Part shown: in pieces, positions 16,499 to 23,930 of the stretch | How the letters are laid out: each line of letters starts with the position of its first letter | How positions within the stretch are numbered: the first letter of the stretch is position 1 | From: Methanospirillum purgamenti | GTDB taxonomy: Archaea; Halobacteriota; Methanomicrobia; Methanomicrobiales; Methanospirillaceae | Length of the DNA: 64,000 bases | Direction: 5' to 3' (one strand) | Assembly: GCF_018502485.1 (NCBI RefSeq) | Contig: NZ_CP075546.1 | The notes under the pieces: generated by a model | Database searches by the model: none | Seen by the model: the letters and a program-made list of their open reading frames with translations, nothing else | Told to the model about the DNA's origin: nothing | Program-made: the position numbers and the translations under genes

Positions 16499-17182
16499 AT
16501 GAAGGATCAGGGATTGCTAATTGCAATATTCCTCATGATAATCTGTATTCTTTCATCCGGATGTATAAACCAGGATCTTGGATCGCTCTCAGATAACGGG
16601 CCGATACAACCTGTACCCACAACATCTTCACCTGTAACAGAAAAACCAGTCATGACGAAAAACCTGGGTGAACCTGTTCAAGAACGTGTTATGACACCTG
16701 ATACACCTGGTTCAATGCAATTAAAAGCATTCATCGAAAAAACATTCCCTGAACTGACAAAGGCCTATATGGATATTAGGGCATCAGATCGTGCTCTGGA
16801 TGCAGCAGGAATACAAAATAGGGCTCTGGCTCTTGAAACGCTAGTCCAGGAGCTAACCAAGGAATATCATCTTGACCGCTCACTCCCTGAGAAAAATGTT
16901 TTCCCAGGGCTCACTTCAAAAGAAGAAGTAATTTTTAATAAATATCTCGGATTTATCCGTTCTCTGGGATTATATGCTTCAAGTCTGAAACAGGCCGTGT
17001 ATTGGAAAAATGCCGGATCAGATCCAGCATCACTGGGAAATTATCGAAGAAATCAGGATCTTGCAGATCAGTATGGGAAAAAGGTAATAACCGACCTAAA
17101 AACCCTTGATGGATATTGTACCGAATGGGGATTTCCATATCTGGACAAAAAATATGTTCGTGAATATTCCTTTACGTCCTAA
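16499..17182 (+). CDS. Predicted lipoprotein, function unknown
   Basis: 227 residues starting MKDQGLLIAIFLMIICILSSGC. The hydrophobic stretch ends in a lipobox LSSGC with lipidated Cys22, so the protein is probably anchored outside the membrane. After a Pro/Thr-rich linker (about 30-70) the rest is helical, soluble and charged. No known domain is recognised. An in-frame ATG at 16433 would add 22 residues before the signal peptide and is unlikely, because the TATA box points to 16499. Confidence 0.7.
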   Translation: MKDQGLLIAIFLMIICILSSGCINQDLGSLSDNGPIQPVPTTSSPVTEKPVMTKNLGEPVQERVMTPDTPGSMQLKAFIEKTFPELTKAYMDIRASDRALDAAGIQNRALALETLVQELTKEYHLDRSLPEKNVFPGLTSKEEVIFNKYLGFIRSLGLYASSLKQAVYWKNAGSDPASLGNYRRNQDLADQYGKKVITDLKTLDGYCTEWGFPYLDKKYVREYSFTS

Positions 17183-17194
17183 TCAATAACCCTT

Positions 17195-17593
17195 TTATCC
17201 GAAAATTGTCAGTGTTCCTGTATTTCCATCTACTTCTGCTTCCTTTCCTGTCGGAAGATCAATCAGAGGAGTTCCTATCCGATCTATCATGGGGATCTTT
17301 CCCATAATTGCCCCGACTGCAATTATCGTCTCTGCTTCCTTGTTAATAATCGCAGCAGGAGCATGACCATTGCGCGAGAGAGCATAGAGGATGTAGCTCC
17401 CCACAGTTGAACCTTTCCCATACTCAAACGCCAGAACAGAACCGGTTATGTCAGTTCCTTTTAGAGGATGGCCTGGTTCGATTACTATTCCGGTTTCCGG
17501 ATCTACGCCGGATAGAAATGAGATTGGATCAGGACCTATGAGCAATGGCCCTTTTCCAATACCACGCGATATACCGCGTCCATGGATTATCAT
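17195..17593 (-). CDS. Phosphomevalonate dehydratase small subunit (DUF126, aconitase-X swivel domain)
   Basis: 132 residues from ATG 17593 (a GTG two codons earlier is possible). The family pattern is GRGISRGIGKGPLLI, PISFLSGVDPETG, HPLKG, the swivel motif FEYGKGSTVGSYILYAL and AAIINKEAETIIAVGAIMG. With the large aconitase-X subunit it dehydrates mevalonate 5-phosphate to trans-anhydromevalonate 5-phosphate in the archaeal mevalonate pathway, supplying isoprenoids for membrane lipids. The large subunit is not in this window. It is divergent from a PAN gene. Confidence 0.85.
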   Translation of the reverse strand: MIIHGRGISRGIGKGPLLIGPDPISFLSGVDPETGIVIEPGHPLKGTDITGSVLAFEYGKGSTVGSYILYALSRNGHAPAAIINKEAETIIAVGAIMGKIPMIDRIGTPLIDLPTGKEAEVDGNTGTLTIFG

Positions 17594-17635
17594 GCACACT
17601 CACGTATAAGTAGGACCACTTGATAATTATGTACT

Positions 17636-18799
17636 ATGGAACAGCCTCTTGCACGTATCTCCTGTGAAAATGAGATTCATTATCAGATCCGGATCCAGGA
17701 GCTGGAGGCCCAGAATCTTGAGTTGTCTATCCGTTCAGAGGAATTAATCAAGGAAAATTCCGTTCTGAAACGTGAAAATTCACAGCTCAAACGAATGCCC
17801 CTCTTTGTAGCACTGGTTGTGGATGTTTTTGAAAATGGTGAGATCTATCTGCGTCAGATGGGTAATAATCAGGAATATGTTACCCTTGTTGCAGATGAGC
17901 TGCGCCCCTACATCTATCCGGGATGTAAAGTTGCCGTGAATAATGCTTTGTCAGTTGTCAAAGTTCTTGAAGAGACGTATGACTCACGAGTCAGAGTGAT
18001 GGAGCTTGATGAGTCACCTGATGTCACCTTTGAGTATGTTGGTGGGCTCTTACGTGAGATTGAGGAGATCAGGGAAGCAGTAGAATACCCCCTGACCATG
18101 CCTGAGGTCTTTGAGCGGATAGGAGTTGAGCCACCGAAAGGAATTCTTCTGTACGGACCTCCGGGAACAGGAAAAACACTTCTGGCAAAAGCGGTAGCTC
18201 ATAATGCAAAAGCAACGTTTATCCGTATGAGCGGGAGTGAACTGGTTCATAAATATATTGGAGAAGGAGCCCAGATGGTCCGTGAACTCTTCTCACTTGC
18301 ACGTGACCGGGCACCATCTATTGTATTTATTGACGAAATTGACGCTATCGGGACTACCAGAACCAATGACGGAACCAGTGGTAGTGCTGAAGTTCAAAGA
18401 ACGCTTATGCAGCTATTAGCCGAGATGGATGGATTTGACAACCGAGGAGATGTCAGAATCATGGCAGCAACCAACCGGGTTGATATGCTGGATGCAGCAC
18501 TTCTCCGTCCTGGACGATTTGACCGGATTATTGAGATCCCGGTTCCCGACATCATTGCACGGGAAGAAATCATCAAAATCCACGCCAGGAAAATGACACT
18601 TTCTCCGGACATAAATCTGGCAGAGATATCACTCTTAACCGAGGGCCTTACCGGAGCACAAATCCAGGCAGTATGCCGGGAAGCAGGTATGTTTGCGGTA
18701 CGAAAAAGTGCTTTTGAAGTGACAAATCAGGATTTGCTTGATGCCATCAGTAAAGTTAGTGGCGAAGAGCATGATATTGAAGAGCGGATGTTCCGCTAA
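17636..18799 (+). CDS. Proteasome-activating nucleotidase (PAN) paralogue 1
   Basis: 387 residues. An N-terminal coiled coil (about 15-55) leads to an OB-like domain and an AAA+ ATPase with Walker A GPPGTGKT (about 174-181), Walker B IVFIDEIDA (about 228-236) and RPGRFDR arginine fingers (about 290). PAN hexamers unfold proteins into the 20S proteasome. The C-terminus is ERMFR: the usual HbYX docking motif has Phe instead of Tyr. A second PAN gene lies 0.5 kb away on the opposite strand. The 20S subunits are not in the window. Confidence 0.93.
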   Translation: MEQPLARISCENEIHYQIRIQELEAQNLELSIRSEELIKENSVLKRENSQLKRMPLFVALVVDVFENGEIYLRQMGNNQEYVTLVADELRPYIYPGCKVAVNNALSVVKVLEETYDSRVRVMELDESPDVTFEYVGGLLREIEEIREAVEYPLTMPEVFERIGVEPPKGILLYGPPGTGKTLLAKAVAHNAKATFIRMSGSELVHKYIGEGAQMVRELFSLARDRAPSIVFIDEIDAIGTTRTNDGTSGSAEVQRTLMQLLAEMDGFDNRGDVRIMAATNRVDMLDAALLRPGRFDRIIEIPVPDIIAREEIIKIHARKMTLSPDINLAEISLLTEGLTGAQIQAVCREAGMFAVRKSAFEVTNQDLLDAISKVSGEEHDIEERMFR

Positions 18800-18808
18800 C
18801 CTTTTTTT

Positions 18809-19270
18809 ATGAATCTGCTGATATTCAGCAGACCAGGAATTCGGATCTACCAGGAGTTGCGAAGATCCGAGACAGCCTGGCATGCACTCAGGTTTTATAA
18901 TCCGCTCGAAATACCAGTAGGTATATTCATTCAGGTAAGTTCACTGTCAGCAGCACTCTCCCTTGCATCTGATTTAAAATATTTTATCAGGAAATATGGA
19001 GCAGAACACTTGTTTGAGATCTCAAAAGGACTATATTGCACTGCTACATTTGCGACAGGACGATATACCACCCGTGAAAAACTTCCTGATCCCTGGCCAT
19101 GGAAATTGTGGTACTGGGTTGTTGGAGATGGAACAATTCTAAAAACCCAAACCCCTCCAGGGAGTATCTCTCAAGTGAAAACGACGCAGGGAGGATACCT
19201 TTTTGAAGTAATTTGCACCGAAGAGGAATTTTCGGTTCACCAATATGTCCATCCTGACAAAGAACAGTAA
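18809..19270 (+). CDS. Hypothetical protein between two PAN genes
   Basis: 153 residues starting MNLLIFSRPGIRIYQELRR, with no membrane segment or metal motif. It begins 9 bases after the PAN-1 stop, so it is probably co-transcribed with it. Mixed alpha/beta composition with a Trp-rich centre (DPWPWKLWYWVVGDG). I do not recognise the family. The PAN context suggests, but does not show, a role in protein turnover. Confidence 0.6.
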   Translation: MNLLIFSRPGIRIYQELRRSETAWHALRFYNPLEIPVGIFIQVSSLSAALSLASDLKYFIRKYGAEHLFEISKGLYCTATFATGRYTTREKLPDPWPWKLWYWVVGDGTILKTQTPPGSISQVKTTQGGYLFEVICTEEEFSVHQYVHPDKEQ

Positions 19271-19283
19271 AAAAAAGAAAAGA

Positions 19284-20522
19284 TCAGGCAAACATAACAC
19301 CGGCAGTAGTAAGCCGGTGATCTTTCTCTAAGTCATACCTGAATTTATTCAGAGCAGTCAGGAAATCCTCGTGAGTAACCTGGGGATGCTCTTTTCGGAT
19401 TGCGAACATCCCGGCCTCCATGCAGATTGCATTCAGTTCTGCTCCATTCCTTCCTTCGGTGAGCTGGGCAATCTCCATAAGATCCACATCATCTGCTAGA
19501 TTCATGCACCTGGTATGGACTTTCAGAATAGAATGTCTGCCCCCGGTATCAGGAAGAGGAATCTCAATAATCCGGTCAAATCGTCCCGGCCGTAGGAGTG
19601 CTGCATCAAGAATATCGATCCGGTTTGTTGCGCCGATTATTTTCACATCCCCACGAGGCTCAAAACCATCCATTGCCGCGAGAAGCTGCATGAGAGTCCG
19701 CTGAACCTCACGATCTCCTGAAGTCATAGCTTCTGTGCGTGATGCTCCGATTGCATCTATCTCGTCAATAAATACTATGGATGGAGCCTTTTCTTTTGCC
19801 AGGTCAAATAGTTCTCTGACAAGACGTGCTCCTTCTCCAATATATTTCTGGACAAGTTCAGAACCGACGGTATGCAGGAAGATTGCATGTGTTTCATGCG
19901 CTACTGCCTTCGCGAGAAGGGTTTTTCCCGTTCCCGGAGGCCCATAGAGCAGGACACCTTTTGGCGGATTGATCCCGATCTTCTCAAAGAGATCCGGTCT
20001 GGTCATCGGCAGTTCTACCGATTCACGAATCTCCATGATCTGTTTTTCAAGACCACCAATATCTTCATACGTCTCGGTTGGAGCATCGACAAGTTCCATG
20101 CCATATACCTGTGAATCATAGGTGCCTGGAAGAACTTCGACAATCGCAAGGGACTGCTGATTCAGCGTGCACCTGACACCTGCTTTTATGGTATCCGGGT
20201 TTACTGCCTGGGAAACCCTGACAAGAAACCTGGGCCCCGCACTAGAGCGTACTACGACGCGTCCGGAATCGATGATATCAGTCACGGTTCCGACAATAAG
20301 CGGGGGGGTTTTCAGGTGTTCAATCTCGCTTTTGAGTTTGCGAACCTCCCGCTCATATCGAATCTTCTGGGTCTCGACATACCGCTTATCAGACTCCAGT
20401 TGCCGGATCTGCTCCTTCAATTCCTGGTTTTGCGATTCCATTCCTGCAACCCGGTCTACAAGGTACCGGTATAACTCCTCTGGAGTCTTCATGTCATCCG
20501 GGTGACGGGCTGCTTCTGCCAT
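19284..20522 (-). CDS. pan: Proteasome-activating nucleotidase (PAN) paralogue 2
   Basis: 412 residues, closest in length to canonical archaeal PAN. It has an N-terminal coiled coil (about 20-72), an OB domain and an AAA+ core with GPPGTGKTLLAKA (about 193), IVFIDEIDAIGASR and LRPGRFDR. It assembles as a hexameric unfoldase on the 20S proteasome. The C-terminus is TTAGVMFA: the HbYX position again has Phe rather than Tyr. It is convergent with the 153-residue gene and divergent from the MBF1 gene, with which it shares a 50-base promoter gap. Confidence 0.95.
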   Translation of the reverse strand: MAEAARHPDDMKTPEELYRYLVDRVAGMESQNQELKEQIRQLESDKRYVETQKIRYEREVRKLKSEIEHLKTPPLIVGTVTDIIDSGRVVVRSSAGPRFLVRVSQAVNPDTIKAGVRCTLNQQSLAIVEVLPGTYDSQVYGMELVDAPTETYEDIGGLEKQIMEIRESVELPMTRPDLFEKIGINPPKGVLLYGPPGTGKTLLAKAVAHETHAIFLHTVGSELVQKYIGEGARLVRELFDLAKEKAPSIVFIDEIDAIGASRTEAMTSGDREVQRTLMQLLAAMDGFEPRGDVKIIGATNRIDILDAALLRPGRFDRIIEIPLPDTGGRHSILKVHTRCMNLADDVDLMEIAQLTEGRNGAELNAICMEAGMFAIRKEHPQVTHEDFLTALNKFRYDLEKDHRLTTAGVMFA

Positions 20523-20571
20523 CTGATCAATCAGGTATATAGGGGTAAGTGACTATATGATGTTTGCGAAA

Positions 20572-21072
20572 ATGCAGTGTGAAATGTGCGGCGCAGAAGC
20601 CAAAGGCCCTCTGAAAAGGATCAAGATCGAAGGGGCCGAGCTCTCGGTGTGTAATGCCTGTGCAAAATATGGTACTGAAGTACAGGGAGCTCCCCGAACA
20701 TCTGCAGCACAGTCTGTGAGACCATCCGGGTATGCAGGTGCCAGCAAACCTCCTGCTCAACGGTCCAGAGATCTGTTTGACCGGATGGGTGGTGATCTTG
20801 TTGAAGATTACCCTGACCGGATACGGGATGCACGGATGAAGCTGGGGATGACCCAGAAAGATCTTGCCCTTGCAATGATGGAGCGAGAACTCCTGGTAAA
20901 GAAAATTGAAAAAGGCGAACTGATTCCTGAAGATGAAGTTCGAAAGAAATTAGAGAAAACACTCAATATCAGTCTTCTCGATGAGGGTTCATCAGAACCA
21001 ACCGATCTTCACCATGCACGGATGACCACCACAATGGGGGATGTCATCCAGATTAAGAAGGCGAAGAAGTAA
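20572..21072 (+). CDS. Archaeal multiprotein-bridging-factor-1-like protein
   Basis: 166 residues from ATG 20572 (MQCEMCG, the usual start of the family); ATG 20557 is also in frame. The N-terminal zinc ribbon has CEMCG and CNACAKYG pairs, followed by a flexible linker (about 45-70). A cro-like HTH spans about residues 85-140 (IRDARMKLGMTQKDLALAMMERELLVKKIEKGE). Archaeal MBF1 associates with ribosomes or the basal transcription machinery. Confidence 0.88.
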   Translation: MQCEMCGAEAKGPLKRIKIEGAELSVCNACAKYGTEVQGAPRTSAAQSVRPSGYAGASKPPAQRSRDLFDRMGGDLVEDYPDRIRDARMKLGMTQKDLALAMMERELLVKKIEKGELIPEDEVRKKLEKTLNISLLDEGSSEPTDLHHARMTTTMGDVIQIKKAKK

Positions 21073-21130
21073 TTTCTCTATTTTTCTATGCGTGATCCTG
21101 AATCATGCCAGTGTCTTCCATACCATGCCA

Positions 21131-21166
21131 TGCCATATCATGGCACGACGACGATACATTTATATC
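21131..21166 (+). promoter_or_regulatory. Promoter of the aromatic amino acid operon with upstream dyad
   Basis: The TATA box TTTATATC (21159-21166) is centred about 25-26 bases before ATG 21188 of the leader ORF, so the transcript probably starts at or next to that ATG. Just upstream, TGCCAT-ATC-ATGGCA (21131-21145) is a perfect 6-bp dyad. It is preceded by a further CATGCCATGCC and may be an operator. Confidence 0.55.
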
Positions 21167-21187
21167 CGGTCCGATTGACCCCTGATC

Positions 21188-21331
21188 ATGACACACTGTG
21201 CGGAGGGCGTGAAGACTGTAATACACAGTAACTCAGCCATAGCCAGTCCGTCACTCATTTTGAACACGAGTTCATTTGATTATCGCTTTTATACGTTCTT
21301 TTTTCGTTTTTATTCATTTTTCTGGTACTGA
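21188..21331 (+). CDS. Aromatic-rich leader peptide of the aromatic amino acid operon
   Basis: A 47-codon ORF from ATG 21188 to TGA 21329-21331, directly before the aromatic operon. The first 29 residues are ordinary (MTHCAEGVKTVIHSNS...). The last 18 are FDYRFYTFFFRFYSFFWY: 8 Phe, 4 Tyr and 1 Trp, covering all three products of the downstream pathway and ending Trp-Tyr-stop. The TATA box at 21159-21166 predicts a leaderless start at its ATG. The stop lies in a hairpin that competes with the next gene's ribosome site. I infer a ribosome-sensing leader peptide like bacterial pheA/trp leaders. This has not been shown here; Phe codons may partly reflect T-rich DNA. Confidence 0.7.
   Translation: MTHCAEGVKTVIHSNSAIASPSLILNTSSFDYRFYTFFFRFYSFFWY
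21296..21322 (+). terminator. T-rich tract within the leader ORF, possible conditional terminator
   Basis: The Phe/Tyr run is encoded by DNA with T6, T5 and T5 runs on the coding strand. Archaeal RNA polymerase terminates at such tracts without a hairpin. If used, this would be a site of transcription attenuation before the first structural gene. The reading as a terminator is inferred. Confidence 0.35.
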
Positions 21332-21361
21332 GTGATCACTCGTACCGGAATTGGAGTGATC
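21324..21361 (+). promoter_or_regulatory. Mutually exclusive hairpins overlapping leader stop and ribosome site
   Basis: Hairpin A: GGTAC-(T)-GAGT / ACTC-GTACC with GATC loop (21324-21346). It includes the Trp-Tyr-stop codons of the leader. Hairpin B: GATCACTC (21334-21341) pairs perfectly over 8 bp with GAGTGATC (21354-21361), which is most of the Shine-Dalgarno sequence of the next gene. A and B share bases 21334-21341, so only one can form. A leaves the ribosome site free and B hides it. Confidence 0.6.
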
Positions 21362-21365
21362 TATT

Positions 21366-22166
21366 ATGAGAGGGAAAGATATCAGACTTGAAAGAATCAT
21401 GAACCGCAACACAAGAAAGACAATCATAGTTCCGATGGACCATGGCGTAACCCTTGGACCAATACAAGGACTTGTTGATCTTCCTGATGCGGTAAACTCG
21501 GTTGCGGAAGGTGGAGCAAATGCAGTACTTGGTCATGTAGGATTAGCTTTACATGGTCACCGGCAGCGTGGTCATGATGTCGGACTAATTTTGCATCTGT
21601 CAGCATCAACAGCAATAGGACCAGATCCAAATGAAAAAGTTCTCGTCAATTCTGTAACGAATGCTCTGAAAATGGGAGCAGATGCAGTTTCTATGCATGT
21701 AAATATCGGAGCGGATTCAGAAGCCAAGATGCTCACTGACCTTGGGAAAGTTGCAATTGAATGTATGGAATGGGGAGTTCCGCTCCTGGCAATGATGTAC
21801 CCCCGTGGTCGGAATATCAAGGATGAACATGCTGTCGAACACGTCTGTCTGGCTGCGAGGGTTGCAGCAGAACTTGGAGCAGATCTAGTCAAAACAAACT
21901 ACACCGGAGATCCTGATTCATTCCGGGAAGTCACCAGGGGATGTCCGGTCCCGGTTGTCGTAGCAGGTGGATCAAAAACTGATGATCTCACGACACTCGA
22001 ACTTATCGAAGGATCAATGGAAGGTGGTGCTGCCGGACTCTCAATTGGACGAAATGCTTTCCAACATGCAAATCCGGCTGCTTTTGTACGGGCATGTGCA
22101 AAGATCGTGCATGACGGGTTGAGTGCTTCTGAAGTGAATGAGATGCTGAAAGGTGGTATGATATGA
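21366..22166 (+). CDS. 2-amino-3,7-dideoxy-D-threo-hept-6-ulosonate (ADH) synthase-like class I aldolase, copy 1
   Basis: 266 residues, TIM-barrel class I aldolase of the DeoC/FbaB family. The visible active-site regions are VPMDHGVTLGP (Asp), LLAMMYPRG (Tyr) and ADLVKTNYTGD (Schiff-base Lys). In archaea lacking DAHP synthase, ADH synthase condenses a ketose phosphate with aspartate semialdehyde to start the shikimate route. The ribosome site GGAGTGATC is 4 bases before the ATG. Its stop overlaps the ATG of a close paralogue. One copy could instead make the sugar precursor (DKFP synthase); sequence by eye does not decide. Confidence 0.88.
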   Translation: MRGKDIRLERIMNRNTRKTIIVPMDHGVTLGPIQGLVDLPDAVNSVAEGGANAVLGHVGLALHGHRQRGHDVGLILHLSASTAIGPDPNEKVLVNSVTNALKMGADAVSMHVNIGADSEAKMLTDLGKVAIECMEWGVPLLAMMYPRGRNIKDEHAVEHVCLAARVAAELGADLVKTNYTGDPDSFREVTRGCPVPVVVAGGSKTDDLTTLELIEGSMEGGAAGLSIGRNAFQHANPAAFVRACAKIVHDGLSASEVNEMLKGGMI

Positions 22167-22936
22167 TTGGAAAACAGATTCGACTGGAACGGATAATGGA
22201 CCGGAACACAGGAAAAGCGGTCATAATCCCTATGGATCATGGAATGACACTCGGGCAGATTGATGGTCTTTTAAATATGACCGAAACTGTTGCAGAGGTG
22301 TCTGATGGAGGAGCAAATGCAATTATCCTTCATAAAGGGCTTGTCCGTCCTGGACACCGCAGAAAAGGGAGGGATATCGGGCTCATCATCCATCTTTCAG
22401 CCGGGACCAGTATGAACCCGGATCCAAATGACAAAGTCCTCATCTGTACTGTTGAAGAGGCAGTATCCCTGGGAGCAGATGCAGTCTCCATTCATATCAA
22501 CCTGGGTGCACCTCAGGAGTCTAAGATGATGGAATCTGCCGGACAAGTGGTCCGGGATTGCAACCGGTGGGGGATTCCTCTTCTCGCAATGATATACCCC
22601 CGGGGAGAAGGGATTGATCCGACAGATCCGAGGCATGTCGGCCACGCGGTTCGTGTTGCAGAAGAACTGGGTGCTGATCTTGTCAAGACGAACTACACCG
22701 GAGACCCCCAGACATTTGCAAAGATAGTAAAGGCATCCTCCATACCGGTTCTGATCGCCGGTGGTGAGAAAGGAGAGGATATTGACACCTACAAAACAAT
22801 CTACGATGCCGTTCACTTTGCAAAGTGTGCCGGTGTCTGCATGGGAAGAAATGCCTTCCAGCGGGATAATGTAGCAAAATTTGTATCCAATGTTTCAAAG
22901 GTTGTTCATGAAGGAACCAAACCGGAAAATGTCTGA
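22163..22936 (+). CDS. ADH synthase-like class I aldolase, copy 2
   Basis: 257 residues, clearly homologous to the preceding gene along its length: IRLERIMDRNTGKAVIIPMDHGMTLG, VRPGHRRKGRDIGLIIHLSAGTS, LLAMIYPRGEG, ADLVKTNYTGDPQTF. Catalytic Asp, Tyr and Lys positions are kept. The start ATG overlaps the previous stop as ATGA (22163-22166), so the two are translationally coupled. The likely roles are ADH synthase and a second aldolase in the same two-step entry to 3-dehydroquinate, or a recent duplication. Confidence 0.87.
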   Translation: MIGKQIRLERIMDRNTGKAVIIPMDHGMTLGQIDGLLNMTETVAEVSDGGANAIILHKGLVRPGHRRKGRDIGLIIHLSAGTSMNPDPNDKVLICTVEEAVSLGADAVSIHINLGAPQESKMMESAGQVVRDCNRWGIPLLAMIYPRGEGIDPTDPRHVGHAVRVAEELGADLVKTNYTGDPQTFAKIVKASSIPVLIAGGEKGEDIDTYKTIYDAVHFAKCAGVCMGRNAFQRDNVAKFVSNVSKVVHEGTKPENV

Positions 22937-22942
22937 GGAATT

Positions 22943-23929
22943 ATGAAACAGGTATTAGTTGATCTCAGGCCATGGAACAAGGATCTTGCAATAGCAGCAC
23001 TTGAATCAGGTGCTGACGGAGTCGTTGCTGATTCTGCCGGACCGGTCAGGGAGCTTGGGCGTATACCAGTCATTGCCCCGGATGGAGATCTTATCCCAGA
23101 GCAGGATATCAGGGAGATAATAATATCAAATACAGAAGATCAGGCTGTTGCGATGGAGGCTGCAAAGATATGTCGCATCATCGTTCATACACCTGACTGG
23201 ACCATCATTCCCCTTGAAAATCTGGTTGCCTGTGGTGACAATGTCATTGCAGTTGTCACGAATCTGAAAGAAGCAGAACAAGCACTTACCGTTCTTGAGA
23301 AAGGTGTCGCCGGCGTCCTTGTTAAAACTGATGATCCAGACATTGTCAGATCTATCTCCCGAATGGTCCAGTCAGGAACCTGTGGTCAGCAACTTAATAG
23401 ACTCACCATTACTGCAGTACAGCCAGCTGGAATGGGTGAACGAGTCTGTGTTGATACATGTTCACTGATGGTTGACGGGGAAGGTATGCTGGTTGGGAAT
23501 ACTTCATCCGGATTTTTTCTGGTTCATGCAGAAACTCTGGTTAATCCATATGTTGCACCCCGGCCATTTCGGGTGAATGCCGGTGGCGTGCATGCGTACC
23601 TGCAGGTTCCGGGCGGAAAGACTGCATACCTTGCCGACCTGAAAGCAGGCGATCGGGTGATGGTTATTCATGGAAACGGATCCTGCCGGGAGGCCACTGT
23701 CGGGCGTGTAAAAATTGAACGAAGACCACTCTTTCTAGTGGAAGCAGAAAGCGAAGGACAAAAACTCTCCGTGATTTTACAGAATGCAGAAACAATCCGA
23801 CTTGTAAAGCCAGATTATTCAGCAGTATCGGTCACCTCACTCAACCCCGGAGATGTCATTTTAGGAAAAGTTGAGAGTGGAGGCCGCCATTTCGGCATGG
23901 CAATTGATGAGACCATTATTGAGAAATAA
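22943..23929 (+). CDS. 3-dehydroquinate synthase II (AroB')
   Basis: 328 residues. This archaeal enzyme converts the ADH synthase product to 3-dehydroquinate by NAD-dependent oxidative deamination and cyclisation. It is unrelated to bacterial AroB. Visible: the N-terminal VLVDLRPWNKDLAIAALESGADGVV, GERVCVDTCSLMVDGEGMLVGNTSSGFFLVHAET in the centre, and RPFRVNAGGVHAYLQVPGGKTAYLADLKAGD. Length matches the family. It begins 6 bases after the previous stop. Confidence 0.93.
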   Translation: MKQVLVDLRPWNKDLAIAALESGADGVVADSAGPVRELGRIPVIAPDGDLIPEQDIREIIISNTEDQAVAMEAAKICRIIVHTPDWTIIPLENLVACGDNVIAVVTNLKEAEQALTVLEKGVAGVLVKTDDPDIVRSISRMVQSGTCGQQLNRLTITAVQPAGMGERVCVDTCSLMVDGEGMLVGNTSSGFFLVHAETLVNPYVAPRPFRVNAGGVHAYLQVPGGKTAYLADLKAGDRVMVIHGNGSCREATVGRVKIERRPLFLVEAESEGQKLSVILQNAETIRLVKPDYSAVSVTSLNPGDVILGKVESGGRHFGMAIDETIIEK

Positions 23930-23930
23930 C

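Noticed and set aside
21336..21630. Antisense frames over the first aldolase gene
   Set aside because: They overlap a conserved gene and the leader hairpins, with His/Leu-rich low-complexity translations typical of shadows.
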